A DNA stretch of 54,134 nt from Chroococcus sp. CMT-3BRIN-NPC107 (GTDB lineage: Bacteria > Cyanobacteriota > Cyanobacteriia > Cyanobacteriales > Chroococcidiopsidaceae), in NCBI GenBank assembly GCA_019359635.1, contig JAHHGY010000020.1, forward strand, positions 1-54,134. The letters run 5' to 3'. The translations under genes were made by a program, and so were the position numbers. The number at the start of each line of letters is the position of its first letter. The stretch's first letter is position 1. The notes beneath the pieces were generated by a model, which was not told the origin of the DNA, ran no database searches, and saw only the letters and a program-made list of their open reading frames with translations. Below are positions 9,274-18,367 of this stretch, piece by piece.

Positions 9274-10449
9274 ATGCCAGAAGTGCTGTTTAAAGTTGAC
9301 TTGAATAAGCCAATGACGGAACAAGATGCGGTAGGACATAATCGTTGGCATCCTGATATTCCGGCAGTAGCTTCTGTTAATCCTGGGACAGTATTTCGGA
9401 TCGAATGCAAAGATTGGACGGATGGACAAATTCACAACAATGATAGTCCTGAAGATATCCGCACGGTGAATTTAACTATTCCCCACGTTTTAAGCGGGCC
9501 GATTCACGTTAATGGTGCAGAACCTGGCGACTTGCTAGTTGTAGATATTTTAGATGTGGGTACTTTACCAACCTATGAGTGGGGTTTTACAGGGATTTTT
9601 GCTAAAGAAAATGGCGGCGGATTTCTTACAGAACATTATCCAGTAGCTCAAAAAGCTATTTGGGATTTACAAGGAATTTATGCCCGCAGTCGTCACATTC
9701 CCGATGTAAAGTTTGCTGGAATTCCCCACCCTGGATTAATTGGTTGCGCTCCTTCCCACGAGTTACTAGCTACTTGGAATAAGCGCGAAGCGGAGTTAGT
9801 CTCAACAGATCCCGATCGTGTACCAGCATTAGCATTACTCCCAACTCCAACAGATGCAATTTTGGGTACTCTCAAAGGCGCGGAATTTGACCGTGTAGCT
9901 AAAGAAGCTTGTCGGACAATTCCCCCCCGCGAACACGGCGGAAATTGCGACATCAAAAACTTATCTAAAGGTTCAAAGGTTTACTTCCCCGTTTATGTTG
10001 AAGGGGCAAAACTTTCAATGGGAGACATTCATTTTTCCCAAGGTGACGGAGAAATTACTTTTTGCGGCGCGATCGAAATGGCTGGCTATCTCGACTTGAA
10101 CGTAGAAATAATCAAAGGTGGCGTAGAAAAATACGGGCTAATTAACCCGATATTTAAGCCAGGCCCAGTTCAACCTCAATACTCAGAATTTTTGGTATTT
10201 GAAGGCATTTCGGTAGATGAATTTTCTGGCAAGCAATATTATTTAGATGCTCACGTTGCCTATCGTCGCGCCTGCTTAAATGCGATCGCCTATCTCAAAA
10301 AGTTTGGTTACACTGGCGAACAAGCTTATTTAATTTTAGGTTCTGCACCCGTAGAAGGAAGAATTAGCGGCATTGTAGACATTCCCAACGCTTGCTGCAC
10401 GATTGCTGTACCCACAGCAATTTTTGAGCGCAACATCCTACCTACCTAA
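9274..10449 (+). CDS. fmdA: Formamidase (acetamidase/formamidase family)
   Basis: 391 residues; hydrolyses formamide (and possibly other short amides) to formate and ammonia in the cytoplasm. Family blocks are clear: N-terminal VGHNRWHPDIPAV, central PREHGGNCDIKNLSKGSKV and SMGDIHFSQGDGEITFCGA, and C-terminal APVEGRISGIVDIPNAC. The conservation is much closer to the formamidase branch than to distant acetamidases. The start ATG has an excellent purine-rich ribosome binding site. A perfect NtcA box about 190 bases upstream suggests nitrogen control. The downstream fmdB-like gene and the nearby urea transporter make this a scavenging locus for small organic nitrogen. Confidence 0.94.
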   Translation: MPEVLFKVDLNKPMTEQDAVGHNRWHPDIPAVASVNPGTVFRIECKDWTDGQIHNNDSPEDIRTVNLTIPHVLSGPIHVNGAEPGDLLVVDILDVGTLPTYEWGFTGIFAKENGGGFLTEHYPVAQKAIWDLQGIYARSRHIPDVKFAGIPHPGLIGCAPSHELLATWNKREAELVSTDPDRVPALALLPTPTDAILGTLKGAEFDRVAKEACRTIPPREHGGNCDIKNLSKGSKVYFPVYVEGAKLSMGDIHFSQGDGEITFCGAIEMAGYLDLNVEIIKGGVEKYGLINPIFKPGPVQPQYSEFLVFEGISVDEFSGKQYYLDAHVAYRRACLNAIAYLKKFGYTGEQAYLILGSAPVEGRISGIVDIPNACCTIAVPTAIFERNILPT

Positions 10450-10473
10450 GTAAAAAGAGCAACGCCGCAAATA

Positions 10474-10497
10474 TTAGGGGGGGATCGTCTCCCCTAA
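10474..10497 (+). terminator. Hairpin between fmdA and fmdB
   Basis: TTAGGGG and CCCCTAA form a 7-base stem around a 10-base loop, 25 bases after the formamidase stop and 50 bases before fmdB. There is no T-run, so it could be a partial terminator, an RNA-stabilising hairpin or an attenuator that lowers fmdB expression relative to fmdA. Confidence 0.5.
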
Positions 10498-10546
10498 CAT
10501 TAATTCCTCCCATGTCACGAATAGCTAATCAAGGAGATAGTAAGTA

Positions 10547-10819
10547 ATGCCATTGTACGATTTTCGCTGTGAAACTTGCGGCCTATTTGAGCAAAGCCGA
10601 AGCATTCAGCAAGCAAGCGATCCGATGTTTTGTCCAACTTGCCAAAGTGCAGCCAAACGATTGATCTCGGCAGTAGGCGTACTCAAAACCCCAACCAAAC
10701 TAAGCAAGCGAATTGAACAAAGTGCCGAACCGCGAATAGTGCAGCGCACAACACAACACAACCATTCAACCCACCAACACAACCATCATCGCGGAAGACC
10801 TTGGACGGTCGGTCATTAA
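10547..10819 (+). CDS. FmdB-type zinc ribbon protein
   Basis: 90 residues. The N-terminal 40 form the FmdB zinc ribbon (MPLYDFRCETCG, then CPTC), with zinc ligands Cys8, Cys11, Cys29 and Cys32. The tail is basic and unusually rich in His, Gln and Asn (about residues 65-86), possibly a second metal-binding or low-complexity segment. FmdB was named as a putative regulator of amidase genes in Methylophilus; its biochemical role is unproven. It lies about 100 bases after fmdA on the same strand behind a good ribosome binding site (aaggagat), so it is probably part of the same unit. Confidence 0.85.
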   Translation: MPLYDFRCETCGLFEQSRSIQQASDPMFCPTCQSAAKRLISAVGVLKTPTKLSKRIEQSAEPRIVQRTTQHNHSTHQHNHHRGRPWTVGH

Positions 10820-10827
10820 TAAAATCG

Positions 10828-10862
10828 CCAATTCCCCATTACCAATTCCCAATTTCCAATTA
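10828..10862. repeat. Short tandem heptamer repeat, five units
   Basis: Five phased 7-base units: CCAATTC, CCCATTA, CCAATTC, CCAATTT and CCAATTA. This is the short tandemly repeated repetitive (STRR) type known from many cyanobacterial intergenic regions. It lies between the fmdB stop and the helicase promoter; no function is established. Confidence 0.75.
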
Positions 10863-11019
10863 CCTGTTAAGATAAATCTCTGCCCGTACATCCCGGTCTG
10901 TTGCTGGCAGACGTTGACTTGCTTATATAAGCCATCCAACTAAATTACATAACTCTCGCTCTTAGACTGGTCTCAAACATTTTATTTGGGTAGGGGCATT
11001 ACTAGGAGCGCGATTATCA

Positions 11020-12300
11020 ATGACATTTTCTCACCTCGGACTTTCGAGCGAATTGCTACGCGCGATCGCCGACCAAAAATACACCGAGCCTACCCCGATT
11101 CAACAGCAAGCAATTCCAGCTATTTTACAAGGCAAAGATGTTTTTGCCAGCGCCCAAACGGGAACGGGTAAAACGGCGGGTTTTACTTTACCTTTATTGC
11201 AACTCCTCAACAACACAAAAAGAGAGTATCGCACCCCTCGCGCCCTAATCCTCATTCCCACCCGCGAACTCGCCCAACAAGTCAGCGATAGCGTTAGAAC
11301 CTACGGAAAATACCTATCTCTGCGTTCGGCGGTAGTTTATGGTGGAATTGGACTTAGACCGCAAATTCAAACTCTGCGCCAAGGTGTTGATATTGTAGTT
11401 GCTACTCCCGGTCGCTTACTCGACCACATGGAACAAAGAAACATCGATCTTTCCCACATAGAAATACTCGTGCTGGATGAATGCGATCGCATGTTAGATA
11501 TGGGATTCATCCACGATATCCGCAAAATTTTGGCAAAATTGCCCCAATCTCGGCAAACATTGATGTTTTCCGCTACCTTCTCGAAAACAATTCAACAGCT
11601 TGCAGGTACGCTGCTTAAGTCTCCTACTTTAATTGAAGTTGCTGCCCGTAATACTGCTTCAGAGCAAGTAGAACAGGTGGTTCATCCCGTAGAGCGCGAT
11701 CGTAAGCGAGAATTACTGGCTTATCTGATTAGTTTCCACAATTGGAAACAAGTATTGGTTTTTACCCGCACGAAACACGGTGCTAGTCGTTTAGCCGAAC
11801 AACTTGCAAAAGATGGTTTAAAAACTGCTGCAATTCATGGCAACAAAAGCCAAGCCGCCCGGACAAAAGCTTTAAATGATTTTAAGCAGGGCAGAGTAAG
11901 AATATTAGTTGCCACTGATGTAGCCTCGCGGGGACTAGATATTGAAAAGCTCCCTCATGTTGTAAATTTTGAATTGCCCAATGTCCCTGAAGATTACGTA
12001 CATCGTATTGGGCGTACAGGACGCGCTGGGAAAGAAGGACGAGCGGTTTCTTTAGTCTGCAAAGATGAATATCCATTTTTGGAGAGTATCGAAAAACTGC
12101 TTAATCAGTCCATTCCTAAAGAAGTAATTCCAGGATACGAGCCAAGTTATTTACCAGTAGTGGCAACACAACCGCAGGCTAAACGCTCTAAGCAACGTCG
12201 TAGCGGTTGGGCAAAGTCTTCAACCTCAGCTAAACCTAGTCCTGATAAAAAACCTAATTTGACGAGTAGTCGCACTCCAAAAAGATTGCATAGTATTTAA
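11020..12300 (+). CDS. ATP-dependent RNA helicase, RhlE/Crh-like, with DECD motif
   Basis: 426 residues with the full helicase motif set: Q motif [10 protein letters not shown], Walker A AQTGTGKT (45-52), PTRELAQQ, motif II DECD (153-156), [19 protein letters not shown] and [10 protein letters not shown]. The C-terminal 60 residues are basic and low-complexity, typical of RNA-binding tails. These enzymes unwind RNA duplexes, and cyanobacterial members often respond to cold or redox. The oddity is Cys155 in place of the usual Ala of DEAD; the codons there, GAA TGC GAT CGC ATG, contain a HIP1 octamer. A 200-base leader with the STRR repeat precedes the gene; AGGAG stands about 10 bases before the ATG. 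Confidence 0.93.
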   Translation: MTFSHLGLSSELLRAIADQKYTEPTPIQQQAIPAILQGKDVFASAQTGTGKTAGFTLPLLQLLNNTKREYRTPRALILIPTRELAQQVSDSVRTYGKYLSLRSAVVYGGIGLRPQIQTLRQGVDIVVATPGRLLDHMEQRNIDLSHIEILVLDECDRMLDMGFIHDIRKILAKLPQSRQTLMFSATFSKTIQQLAGTLLKSPTLIEVAARNTASEQVEQVVHPVERDRKRELLAYLISFHNWKQVLVFTRTKHGASRLAEQLAKDGLKTAAIHGNKSQAARTKALNDFKQGRVRILVATDVASRGLDIEKLPHVVNFELPNVPEDYVHRIGRTGRAGKEGRAVSLVCKDEYPFLESIEKLLNQSIPKEVIPGYEPSYLPVVATQPQAKRSKQRRSGWAKSSTSAKPSPDKKPNLTSSRTPKRLHSI

Positions 12301-12346
12301 AAGTTCTCTGCTTGGCAGACAGATTTACATCCCTAAACTTCACTAA

Positions 12347-13060
12347 TTAAACAGTTAAGTATCGCCTTACTAAGGAATCGGTAAGATCGCTCGTATTACC
12401 TTTAGCGGCGATCGCACCTTTTTCCATAATAAAAAACTTTTGCGCTAGTTGTTTGGCAAAATCAATTTTTTGTTCTACCACCAATAATGTTATCCCTTTC
12501 TCTCGATTTATCCGTTTGAGGGTTGCATCTATTTCTTGCACAATAGAGGGCTGGATGCCTTCAGTTGGCTCGTCTAGTAGCATGATTTGCGGGTCGCACA
12601 TTAACCCCCGCGCGATCGCTAGTTGCTGTTGTTGTCCGCCACTCAATAGTCCCCCTTGGCGCTTGAGATGCTGCTTTAACATCGGGAAAAACTCAAAGAT
12701 TTCATCGGGTATTTTCTTCAGTTTTTTCTTACTTGCAGCTAATCCGAGTTTTAAGTTATCTAAAACCGATAGATAAGGGATAATTTCGCGTCCTTGGGGA
12801 ATAAAAGCAATCCCATAACGCGATCGCTTGTAAGTCGGAACATTAGTTATATTGTCCGCATCAAAAACTATATCTCCTTTGATAACTTTATTTAAGCCGA
12901 TAATGCTTCGCAAAAGGGTAGTTTTGCCCATGCCATTACGACCTAATATGCAAGCAATATCTCCTTTCTCTACCACCATATCAACGTTAACTAAAACAGG
13001 AGTTTGACCGTAACCTGCTGATACATCTGTAAGCTTAAGCAGCGACATCGATTCGTTCAC
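12347..13060 (-). CDS. urtE: Urea ABC transporter ATPase UrtE
   Basis: 237-residue ABC ATPase of the branched-chain amino acid (LivF-like) class: Walker A GRNGMGKT, signature LSGGQQQQLAIAR, Walker B IMLLDEPTEG followed by IQPS, and a switch His region modified to VVEQ. Last gene of the urtABCDE operon; its start overlaps the end of urtD by 26 bases, so the two are translationally coupled. With UrtD it powers high-affinity urea uptake through UrtBC. Converges on the helicase gene with about 46 bases between stops. Confidence 0.93.
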   Translation of the reverse strand: MNESMSLLKLTDVSAGYGQTPVLVNVDMVVEKGDIACILGRNGMGKTTLLRSIIGLNKVIKGDIVFDADNITNVPTYKRSRYGIAFIPQGREIIPYLSVLDNLKLGLAASKKKLKKIPDEIFEFFPMLKQHLKRQGGLLSGGQQQQLAIARGLMCDPQIMLLDEPTEGIQPSIVQEIDATLKRINREKGITLLVVEQKIDFAKQLAQKFFIMEKGAIAAKGNTSDLTDSLVRRYLTV

Positions 13061-13790
13061 GACCTAAATAAACCTCGATAACTTGTGCATTATTTTGAAC
13101 TTCTTGAACTGAACCTTCAATTAGTTTTTCACCTTGATGTAAAACTACGAGCTTTTGAGCAATTTGTTTGACAAATTCCATATCATGCTCAATTACTATT
13201 ACGGAATGATCTTCAGCAATAGATTTAATAATTTCCCCAGTCAAATGAGTTTCATCGGCAGTCATTCCCGCCGTTGGTTCGTCTAACAATACCACCGTTG
13301 GATCTTGAGCAATTACCATGCCAATTTCTACCCATTGCTTCTGTCCGTGAGACAGGGATAAAACTTTGGTATGAGCTTTATCTAGTAAACCAATTCTCTC
13401 TAAAACTGCTTCGATTTTCGCTTTTTTTACTCTCGTTAACTTCGATTTAATTGAAGCAATAACGGAATGAGTTCCTTTGAGTGCTAGTAAAATATTGTCA
13501 AATACTGTTAAATCGTTATAAACATTTGGATTTTGAAACTTGCGTCCAATTCCCATCCGCGCAATTTCATAACGATTTTTATTAGTAATTTCTTTACCGC
13601 GAAAATATACGTGACCAGAAGCTACTGGAGACTTGCCCACAATTGCATCTAAAAGCGTGCTTTTCCCCGCACCATTAGGACCAATAATTGTGACAATTTC
13701 TCGTTCTCCTACTTCTAAATTGATTCCTTTGAGAGCTTGAAATCCTGAAAAGACAACTTTTAAGTCTTTAACTGCTAGTATTGCGCTCAT
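13035..13790 (-). CDS. urtD: Urea ABC transporter ATPase UrtD
   Basis: 251-residue LivG-like ABC ATPase: Walker A GPNGAGKST, signature LSHGQKQWVEIG, Walker B VVLLDEPTAGM, and switch histidine in VIEHDMEFV. The LSHGQKQW form of the signature is characteristic of UrtD. It pairs with UrtE on the cytoplasmic face of the UrtBC permease. Operon member; 80 bases separate it from urtC. Confidence 0.94.
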   Translation of the reverse strand: MSAILAVKDLKVVFSGFQALKGINLEVGEREIVTIIGPNGAGKSTLLDAIVGKSPVASGHVYFRGKEITNKNRYEIARMGIGRKFQNPNVYNDLTVFDNILLALKGTHSVIASIKSKLTRVKKAKIEAVLERIGLLDKAHTKVLSLSHGQKQWVEIGMVIAQDPTVVLLDEPTAGMTADETHLTGEIIKSIAEDHSVIVIEHDMEFVKQIAQKLVVLHQGEKLIEGSVQEVQNNAQVIEVYLGRERIDVAA

Positions 13791-13870
13791 TTCTATTCCT
13801 TTTTTTACCTAAATTACCACTAATTAAATTTGGTGATTGTTGTAATTGTTACATCCTAGTAGCACTATTT

Positions 13871-14947
13871 TTATTGGTTACTTCGAGCGTTTGTTAAGTT
13901 GAATTTTTTGGGGATTAAGCTCATTAATCCATCCGGTACAAATAGTACGACAACTAGCAACAAAATTCCGACAATCAATTGCCAATCTTGGGTCACTCTT
14001 TCGGCGTAATTTTGAACTTGACCGAGTAAAATGGCAGCAATTATTGGGCCAATTAAAGTTCCTCTGCCACCAATTGCGACCCAAATTACTACTTGCGTAC
14101 CAAAAGCTACAGCTAAATATACTGGAGAAATAAATCTATTTAGCGGTACAAATAACCCTCCAGCTAAACCTGCCATACCCGCCGATAGCGTCCAAATAAA
14201 AATCTTGAAACTGGCGACATCGTAACCTAAATAAGAAATTCTTTGCTCGTTTTCTTTAATCGATCGCAAAATTAAGCCAAAGTTAGATTGAGTCAATAGC
14301 CAACTACCAAACAGAATTAAAGTAGCAAAACCAAGAATGATGTAATACAAACCCAGCAAGGGAATATCTATACCAAAAAAGCTGAGACGCGAAACATCAG
14401 TAATTCCATTAGTCCCACCCGTAAAAGCTTGCTGGCTGATGAAAAATGTAGTTAATGCCGATGCGATCGCTAAAGTAATAATAGTGATATAAACTCCGCT
14501 AACTTTAGAGCGAAAAATAAACCACCCGATAATATAAGCAAAAGCTGCGGGTACAGCAATTGTAGCAATGGCGGCGATGGGAAAAAACTTTAACGGTGCA
14601 ATAAACCAAGGCAATTCTTTTAACCCATTCCACACCATAAAGTCCGGCAATTCTCCGCCGTAAGTATTTGCCGTCGATGACAAATTAAGTTTCAAATAAT
14701 AGGCCATCGCATAGCCACCAAGGGTAAAGAAAACCCCGTGAGCAAAACTTAGAATTCCTGTAAATCCCCAAACTAAATCTAGAGAAATACCCAAAATTCC
14801 AAACAATAACAGCTTTGCCATCAAAGCCGTTTGAAATTCTCCCAACACCAAGGGCAAAACTATAAATAGTAAAAGAATAATTCCTGTTGCCGTTAATAAC
14901 TTAACTGGAACAGTAGCCCTTTGTACGCCACCTAATACATCAGTCAT
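13871..14947 (-). CDS. urtC: Urea ABC transporter permease UrtC
   Basis: 358-residue polytopic membrane protein (about nine to ten hydrophobic segments) of the LivM class. The conserved GILGISLDLVWGFTGILSFAHG block near residues 50-75 is typical of branched-chain/urea permeases, as is the GGRGTLIGPIIAAILL segment near 295-310. It forms the membrane channel with UrtB. Fourth-to-third in the operon order A-B-C-D-E, 27 bases after urtB. Confidence 0.93.
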   Translation of the reverse strand: MTDVLGGVQRATVPVKLLTATGIILLLFIVLPLVLGEFQTALMAKLLLFGILGISLDLVWGFTGILSFAHGVFFTLGGYAMAYYLKLNLSSTANTYGGELPDFMVWNGLKELPWFIAPLKFFPIAAIATIAVPAAFAYIIGWFIFRSKVSGVYITIITLAIASALTTFFISQQAFTGGTNGITDVSRLSFFGIDIPLLGLYYIILGFATLILFGSWLLTQSNFGLILRSIKENEQRISYLGYDVASFKIFIWTLSAGMAGLAGGLFVPLNRFISPVYLAVAFGTQVVIWVAIGGRGTLIGPIIAAILLGQVQNYAERVTQDWQLIVGILLLVVVLFVPDGLMSLIPKKFNLTNARSNQ

Positions 14948-14974
14948 TTGTTTGTATGCTCTATATTTTACAAA

Positions 14975-15922
14975 TTAAGCTCGTTTTTGCACCGTAAACA
15001 AGCCTTCAGGACGATAGCGAATCAAGATAATCACCGCCGCTAAGACTATTACCCGCGCCGCCGGATCGTTCAGCAAAAATGCGATCGCTGCGTTCGATTC
15101 GCCAATTAAAAATGCCCCCGCCAAAACCCCAACTAACTTATCTACACCGCCCGTCACAACTACCATCCAAGCATCGACTAAATAATCTTGTCCCATTGGT
15201 GGCGCGACGCTTTTTAGCGAAGAAAGTACAGCACCAGCAACCCCCGCTAATCCGCAACCGTAGGCAAATGTCACCATATCAACGAAACTTGTATTGATGC
15301 CTAAACACTTAGACATATCTCGATTTTGAGTCACAGCGCGAATTTGTCGCCCTAAAGCCGTACCGTAAAGTAAGTAAGCTGTCAGTGCTAATAATCCCAG
15401 TGCGATCGCGACAATAAACAAACGGTAGTAGGAAATTGTAATACTCGATCCACCATCAGCGCTAGTAAATACGTTTAAGTTTCCTGATATATAACGAGGG
15501 GCTTTTACATACTTTAACTGCGCGGTAAAAATTAATTTAACTACACCTTGCAGCACAATACTTAAGCCCCAAGTAGCAAGTAAAGTTTCTAAAGGGCGAC
15601 CGTAAAGCCTTCTAATTATGGTTAGTTCTACAATTGCCCCGATAATTGCTGTGGATAAAAAAGCAAAAGGAATAGTAAGAACCAAATCCATCTTGAAAAT
15701 GGATTGCATTAAAAATGTAGTATATGCGCCTAGCATGATAAATTCACCATGAGCTAGGTTAATTATTCGCATCACGCCAAAAGTAATCGCCAAACCCAAA
15801 CCCGTTAACAATAAAACACCAACAATACCAACTCCGTTTAGCAATTGGTTAGTAAATGTCACTAAATCTAAGCTTTTAGCAGTAGGATCTTGTGCTAGTA
15901 AGTCAATTATGGATAAATACAT
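14975..15922 (-). CDS. urtB: Urea ABC transporter permease UrtB
   Basis: 315-residue integral membrane protein of the LivH class with about eight hydrophobic segments. Conserved blocks include GLAITFGVMRIINLAHGEFIMLGAY near residues 42-66 and the TGGVDKLVGVLAGAF region near 255-270. It is the partner permease of UrtC in urea uptake across the cytoplasmic membrane. It starts 78 bases after the urtA stop. Confidence 0.94.
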   Translation of the reverse strand: MYLSIIDLLAQDPTAKSLDLVTFTNQLLNGVGIVGVLLLTGLGLAITFGVMRIINLAHGEFIMLGAYTTFLMQSIFKMDLVLTIPFAFLSTAIIGAIVELTIIRRLYGRPLETLLATWGLSIVLQGVVKLIFTAQLKYVKAPRYISGNLNVFTSADGGSSITISYYRLFIVAIALGLLALTAYLLYGTALGRQIRAVTQNRDMSKCLGINTSFVDMVTFAYGCGLAGVAGAVLSSLKSVAPPMGQDYLVDAWMVVVTGGVDKLVGVLAGAFLIGESNAAIAFLLNDPAARVIVLAAVIILIRYRPEGLFTVQKRA

Positions 15923-16000
15923 TACAAATTATTACCCGATTAAATTAGTAAAAATCTCTAACCTGTTTAAAGATTAGAGATTTCAAGTTAGTCTAAATAC

Positions 16001-17389
16001 TTAAATTTTCAAATATTCAGTCTTTAAGTCTGCACCCGTTTCTTTAATCGAGTTGGTACGCGCATCAGGAACTCCATGAACGCAAGTCCGACCTTTATAC
16101 AGCGCTTGACTCCAAGGAATCGGCTTCACCGCCGCCGGAGTTGCAAATACAATCTCGGCTTGACCGTCAGCTTTCCACTTACCGATTCTGGAATACAAGT
16201 AAGTATGGTAATTATCAGGATCGCTCTTTACTGTACCTTGGGGTGCATTGAAAACTTGACCGCGAGTTGCTTCTCGTAAGTTATCTGGAGTAATTTCTTT
16301 ACCTTCATTTAGCAACTTTTCCATTGCTTGCGCCATAAAGAAAGTTTGCAAGTAAGCCGCTTCCATAACGCCGTTAGTAACGCGATCTTGACCAAACTTT
16401 GCCTTAAACTGCTCTACAAACGCCTTGTTTTCTGGTGTATCTACACTCTGAAAGTAATTGAAACTACTGTAGTGACCTTCCGCGTATTCTGGCCCCATCG
16501 CTACAATTTCTTCTTCTGTTGTGGGGTAAGCCATGATTGGAACTTGGGCTGATGTAATACCAGCATCTTTATATTGCCGATAAAAAGCTGGAATACTATC
16601 GCCTACTAAATTGCTGAGAACAAAATCTGGCTTTGCTTGCTTAATTTTATTAATAATGGTGATAAATTCAGTAGTTCCCAAAGCCGCGTACTCGTCCCCA
16701 ACAACTTCACCACCAGCTTTGACTAATTCTGCTTTAGCAATGCGGTTGCTTTCTTTGGGATAAATATAATCCGAACCGATGAAAAAGCCTTTTTTACCGA
16801 AGTTTTTAGCAGCGTAAGGAATAGAATCGGTAATTTGTTGGTTAGGTGCAGCACCCGTATAAAAAACATTAGAACTGCATTCGTTACCTTCGTAGTAAAC
16901 TGGATAATAGAGGATAGCGTTTTTTTCTTCAAAAACTGGTAATACTGATTTACGACTTGCGGAAGTATAACAACCAAGAACGCAAGCAACTTTATCTTCA
17001 TCAATCAAGCGTTTGGACATTTGGTTGTACAAATCCCAGTTAGAATCAGGATTAACTACAACTCGTTGCAACTGCTTACCCTTGATACCTTTACCACCTT
17101 TCCAAGGACCTGTACCTTCATTAATTTGATCGATCGCTAAAAAAGTAGCATCTTGCAAAGATTTTTCCACAATGGCGATCGTTCCAGTTGTAGAATACAT
17201 CACTCCAATTTTGATCCCATCGCCCCCAGCAGCAGCAGGACTAGCATCACTACCAGAGTTTTGGGCTGAAGGCTCTCCGCCACCCGAACAGGCTGCAAGT
17301 ACGCTACTACCAATAGCTAACGAGCCATACTTGATAAATTTACGGCGATTGATGCCACCAACGATAATTAGGGGTTCGCGCGATGTCAT
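16001..17389 (-). CDS. urtA: Urea ABC transporter substrate-binding protein UrtA
   Basis: 462 residues. The N-terminus carries a twin-arginine motif (RRKFIK, Arg15-Arg16) followed by a hydrophobic stretch and the lipobox LAAC (Cys34), so it is a Tat-exported lipoprotein anchored in the periplasm. The binding domain has the UrtA pattern KIGVMYSTTGTIAIVEKSL, VACVLGCYTSASRKSVLPV, YPVYYEGNECSSNVFYTGA and FIGSDYIYPKESNRI. It binds urea and delivers it to UrtBC. GGAG about 12 bases before the ATG supports the start. First gene of urtABCDE; the roughly 600-base upstream region has an NtcA-like half-perfect site at 17680-17693. Confidence 0.96.
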   Translation of the reverse strand: MTSREPLIIVGGINRRKFIKYGSLAIGSSVLAACSGGGEPSAQNSGSDASPAAAGGDGIKIGVMYSTTGTIAIVEKSLQDATFLAIDQINEGTGPWKGGKGIKGKQLQRVVVNPDSNWDLYNQMSKRLIDEDKVACVLGCYTSASRKSVLPVFEEKNAILYYPVYYEGNECSSNVFYTGAAPNQQITDSIPYAAKNFGKKGFFIGSDYIYPKESNRIAKAELVKAGGEVVGDEYAALGTTEFITIINKIKQAKPDFVLSNLVGDSIPAFYRQYKDAGITSAQVPIMAYPTTEEEIVAMGPEYAEGHYSSFNYFQSVDTPENKAFVEQFKAKFGQDRVTNGVMEAAYLQTFFMAQAMEKLLNEGKEITPDNLREATRGQVFNAPQGTVKSDPDNYHTYLYSRIGKWKADGQAEIVFATPAAVKPIPWSQALYKGRTCVHGVPDARTNSIKETGADLKTEYLKI

Positions 17390-17679
17390 TAAATTAAACT
17401 CTCCTTTATCTGCCTTCGCTTGGCTTTACAAAATAGGTGTTACAGCTAATTTTTCGTGGGTCGTCGTGTCAACTAATTCTTTGGATATATTTTAGTTACG
17501 TAAGGTTAAAATGCAAGGGTTTGAGTTAAGTCTCAAATACAAAGCAAATTTTTAACATCGCACCAAGTATACTCAACGACCCAGATACTGCAAGGACTTT
17601 TTATAGTCTTAACCTAGGTTTGCCATAACGCTTATTCAACTTAATTGTAAGGATTACCATAAATTTTTTTATATGTGTT

Positions 17680-17693
17680 GTTACTTTAGATAC
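17680..17693 (-). promoter_or_regulatory. Possible NtcA site upstream of urtA
   Basis: Read on the minus strand this is GTA-N8-AAC, one mismatch from the NtcA consensus GTA-N8-TAC. A TAN3T element (TATGGT) follows 18 bases downstream, shorter than the usual 20-24. It lies about 290 bases before urtA, implying a long leader. Known cyanobacterial urt operons are NtcA-activated, which makes the site plausible, but the match is imperfect. Confidence 0.4.
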
Positions 17694-17794
17694 ATTTTAT
17701 TAACCATTTGGTCTATTCTGAGCGAGAATCTCTAGGTAAGTTGAGGTATAGAGAACTTATAATAGTTGTGCTAACCAAAAACAAACAGCTAAAA

Positions 17795-17833
17795 GGGTTG
17801 TAGGTTGGGCTAAAAACGCGCCACCTACAACCC
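17795..17833. repeat. Inverted repeat with 11-base perfect arms
   Basis: GGGTTGTAGGT and ACCTACAACCC flank a 17-base centre. It resembles the small GTAGGTTGGG-type palindromic repeats scattered in cyanobacterial intergenic DNA. The surrounding 619-base gap (17390-18008) between urtA and the Nif11 gene otherwise holds only the possible NtcA site and AT-rich sequence; I see no coding frame or RNA gene in it. Confidence 0.65.
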
Positions 17834-18008
17834 TCCTATATAAATACGCTATATTTTTAGGCTAAACATCCTGATTGAGAGCGTGGAGTTTTGTCACTAC
17901 CTTTATTTCTAATAATGAATTTTAGAAACTGCTTTTGCGAGTATTCTTACACGCATCTCTCAAGACTTTATTGACAAAACCTCTCGTGGAACGCTAAATA
18001 AACAGCAA

Positions 18009-18242
18009 CTAAATCCAATTTACGTTACGCAGCCAAGGCCAAACACCAGTACTTCTCCTAACTTGTATTCCTTCACTACAATCGTTAATCACCTCGCGCA
18101 GTTCTTCGGTGGTGAAGGTATAACCTAATTGACGAGAAATATTTAAAAACTCTTCAGCATCAGTTGCTTTCTGTAGAGTTTCTCTTAAAGTTCTATTTTG
18201 GGCTGCGTCAGCCAGAAATTGATTAACATTTTTCTTACTCAT
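18009..18242 (-). CDS. Nif11-like leader peptide family protein
   Basis: 77 residues. The N-terminal 55 fit the Nif11 domain: a helix with N.FL.DAAQN..LRE.L, then the conserved AEEFLNISRQLGYTFTTEEL. The C-terminus is VRRSTGVWPWLRNVNWI, rich in Trp with no Cys/Ser/Thr-rich core, so it does not look like a lanthipeptide precursor. Nif11 domains serve as leaders for modified peptides or as stand-alone small proteins in cyanobacteria. No modification enzyme, protease or exporter lies next to it here. AAGGAC precedes the ATG. It is divergent from the EamA transporter. Function unknown. Confidence 0.85.
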   Translation of the reverse strand: MSKKNVNQFLADAAQNRTLRETLQKATDAEEFLNISRQLGYTFTTEELREVINDCSEGIQVRRSTGVWPWLRNVNWI

Positions 18243-18367
18243 TTTATTAGTCCTTTTTTAAGACGTTTTTTACTAAGTGACCAAACTTAGAGTACCCAAA
18301 ATGATGTAATAAAATTACACTCAGTTTTTGGCTCTGTGTAAATACTTGCACCTATGTATTTTGCTAA

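Noticed and set aside
10828-10862. CRISPR array
   Set aside because: Units are 7 bases with no spacers; it is a short tandem repeat. No CRISPR-like repeat-spacer pattern was seen anywhere in the window.
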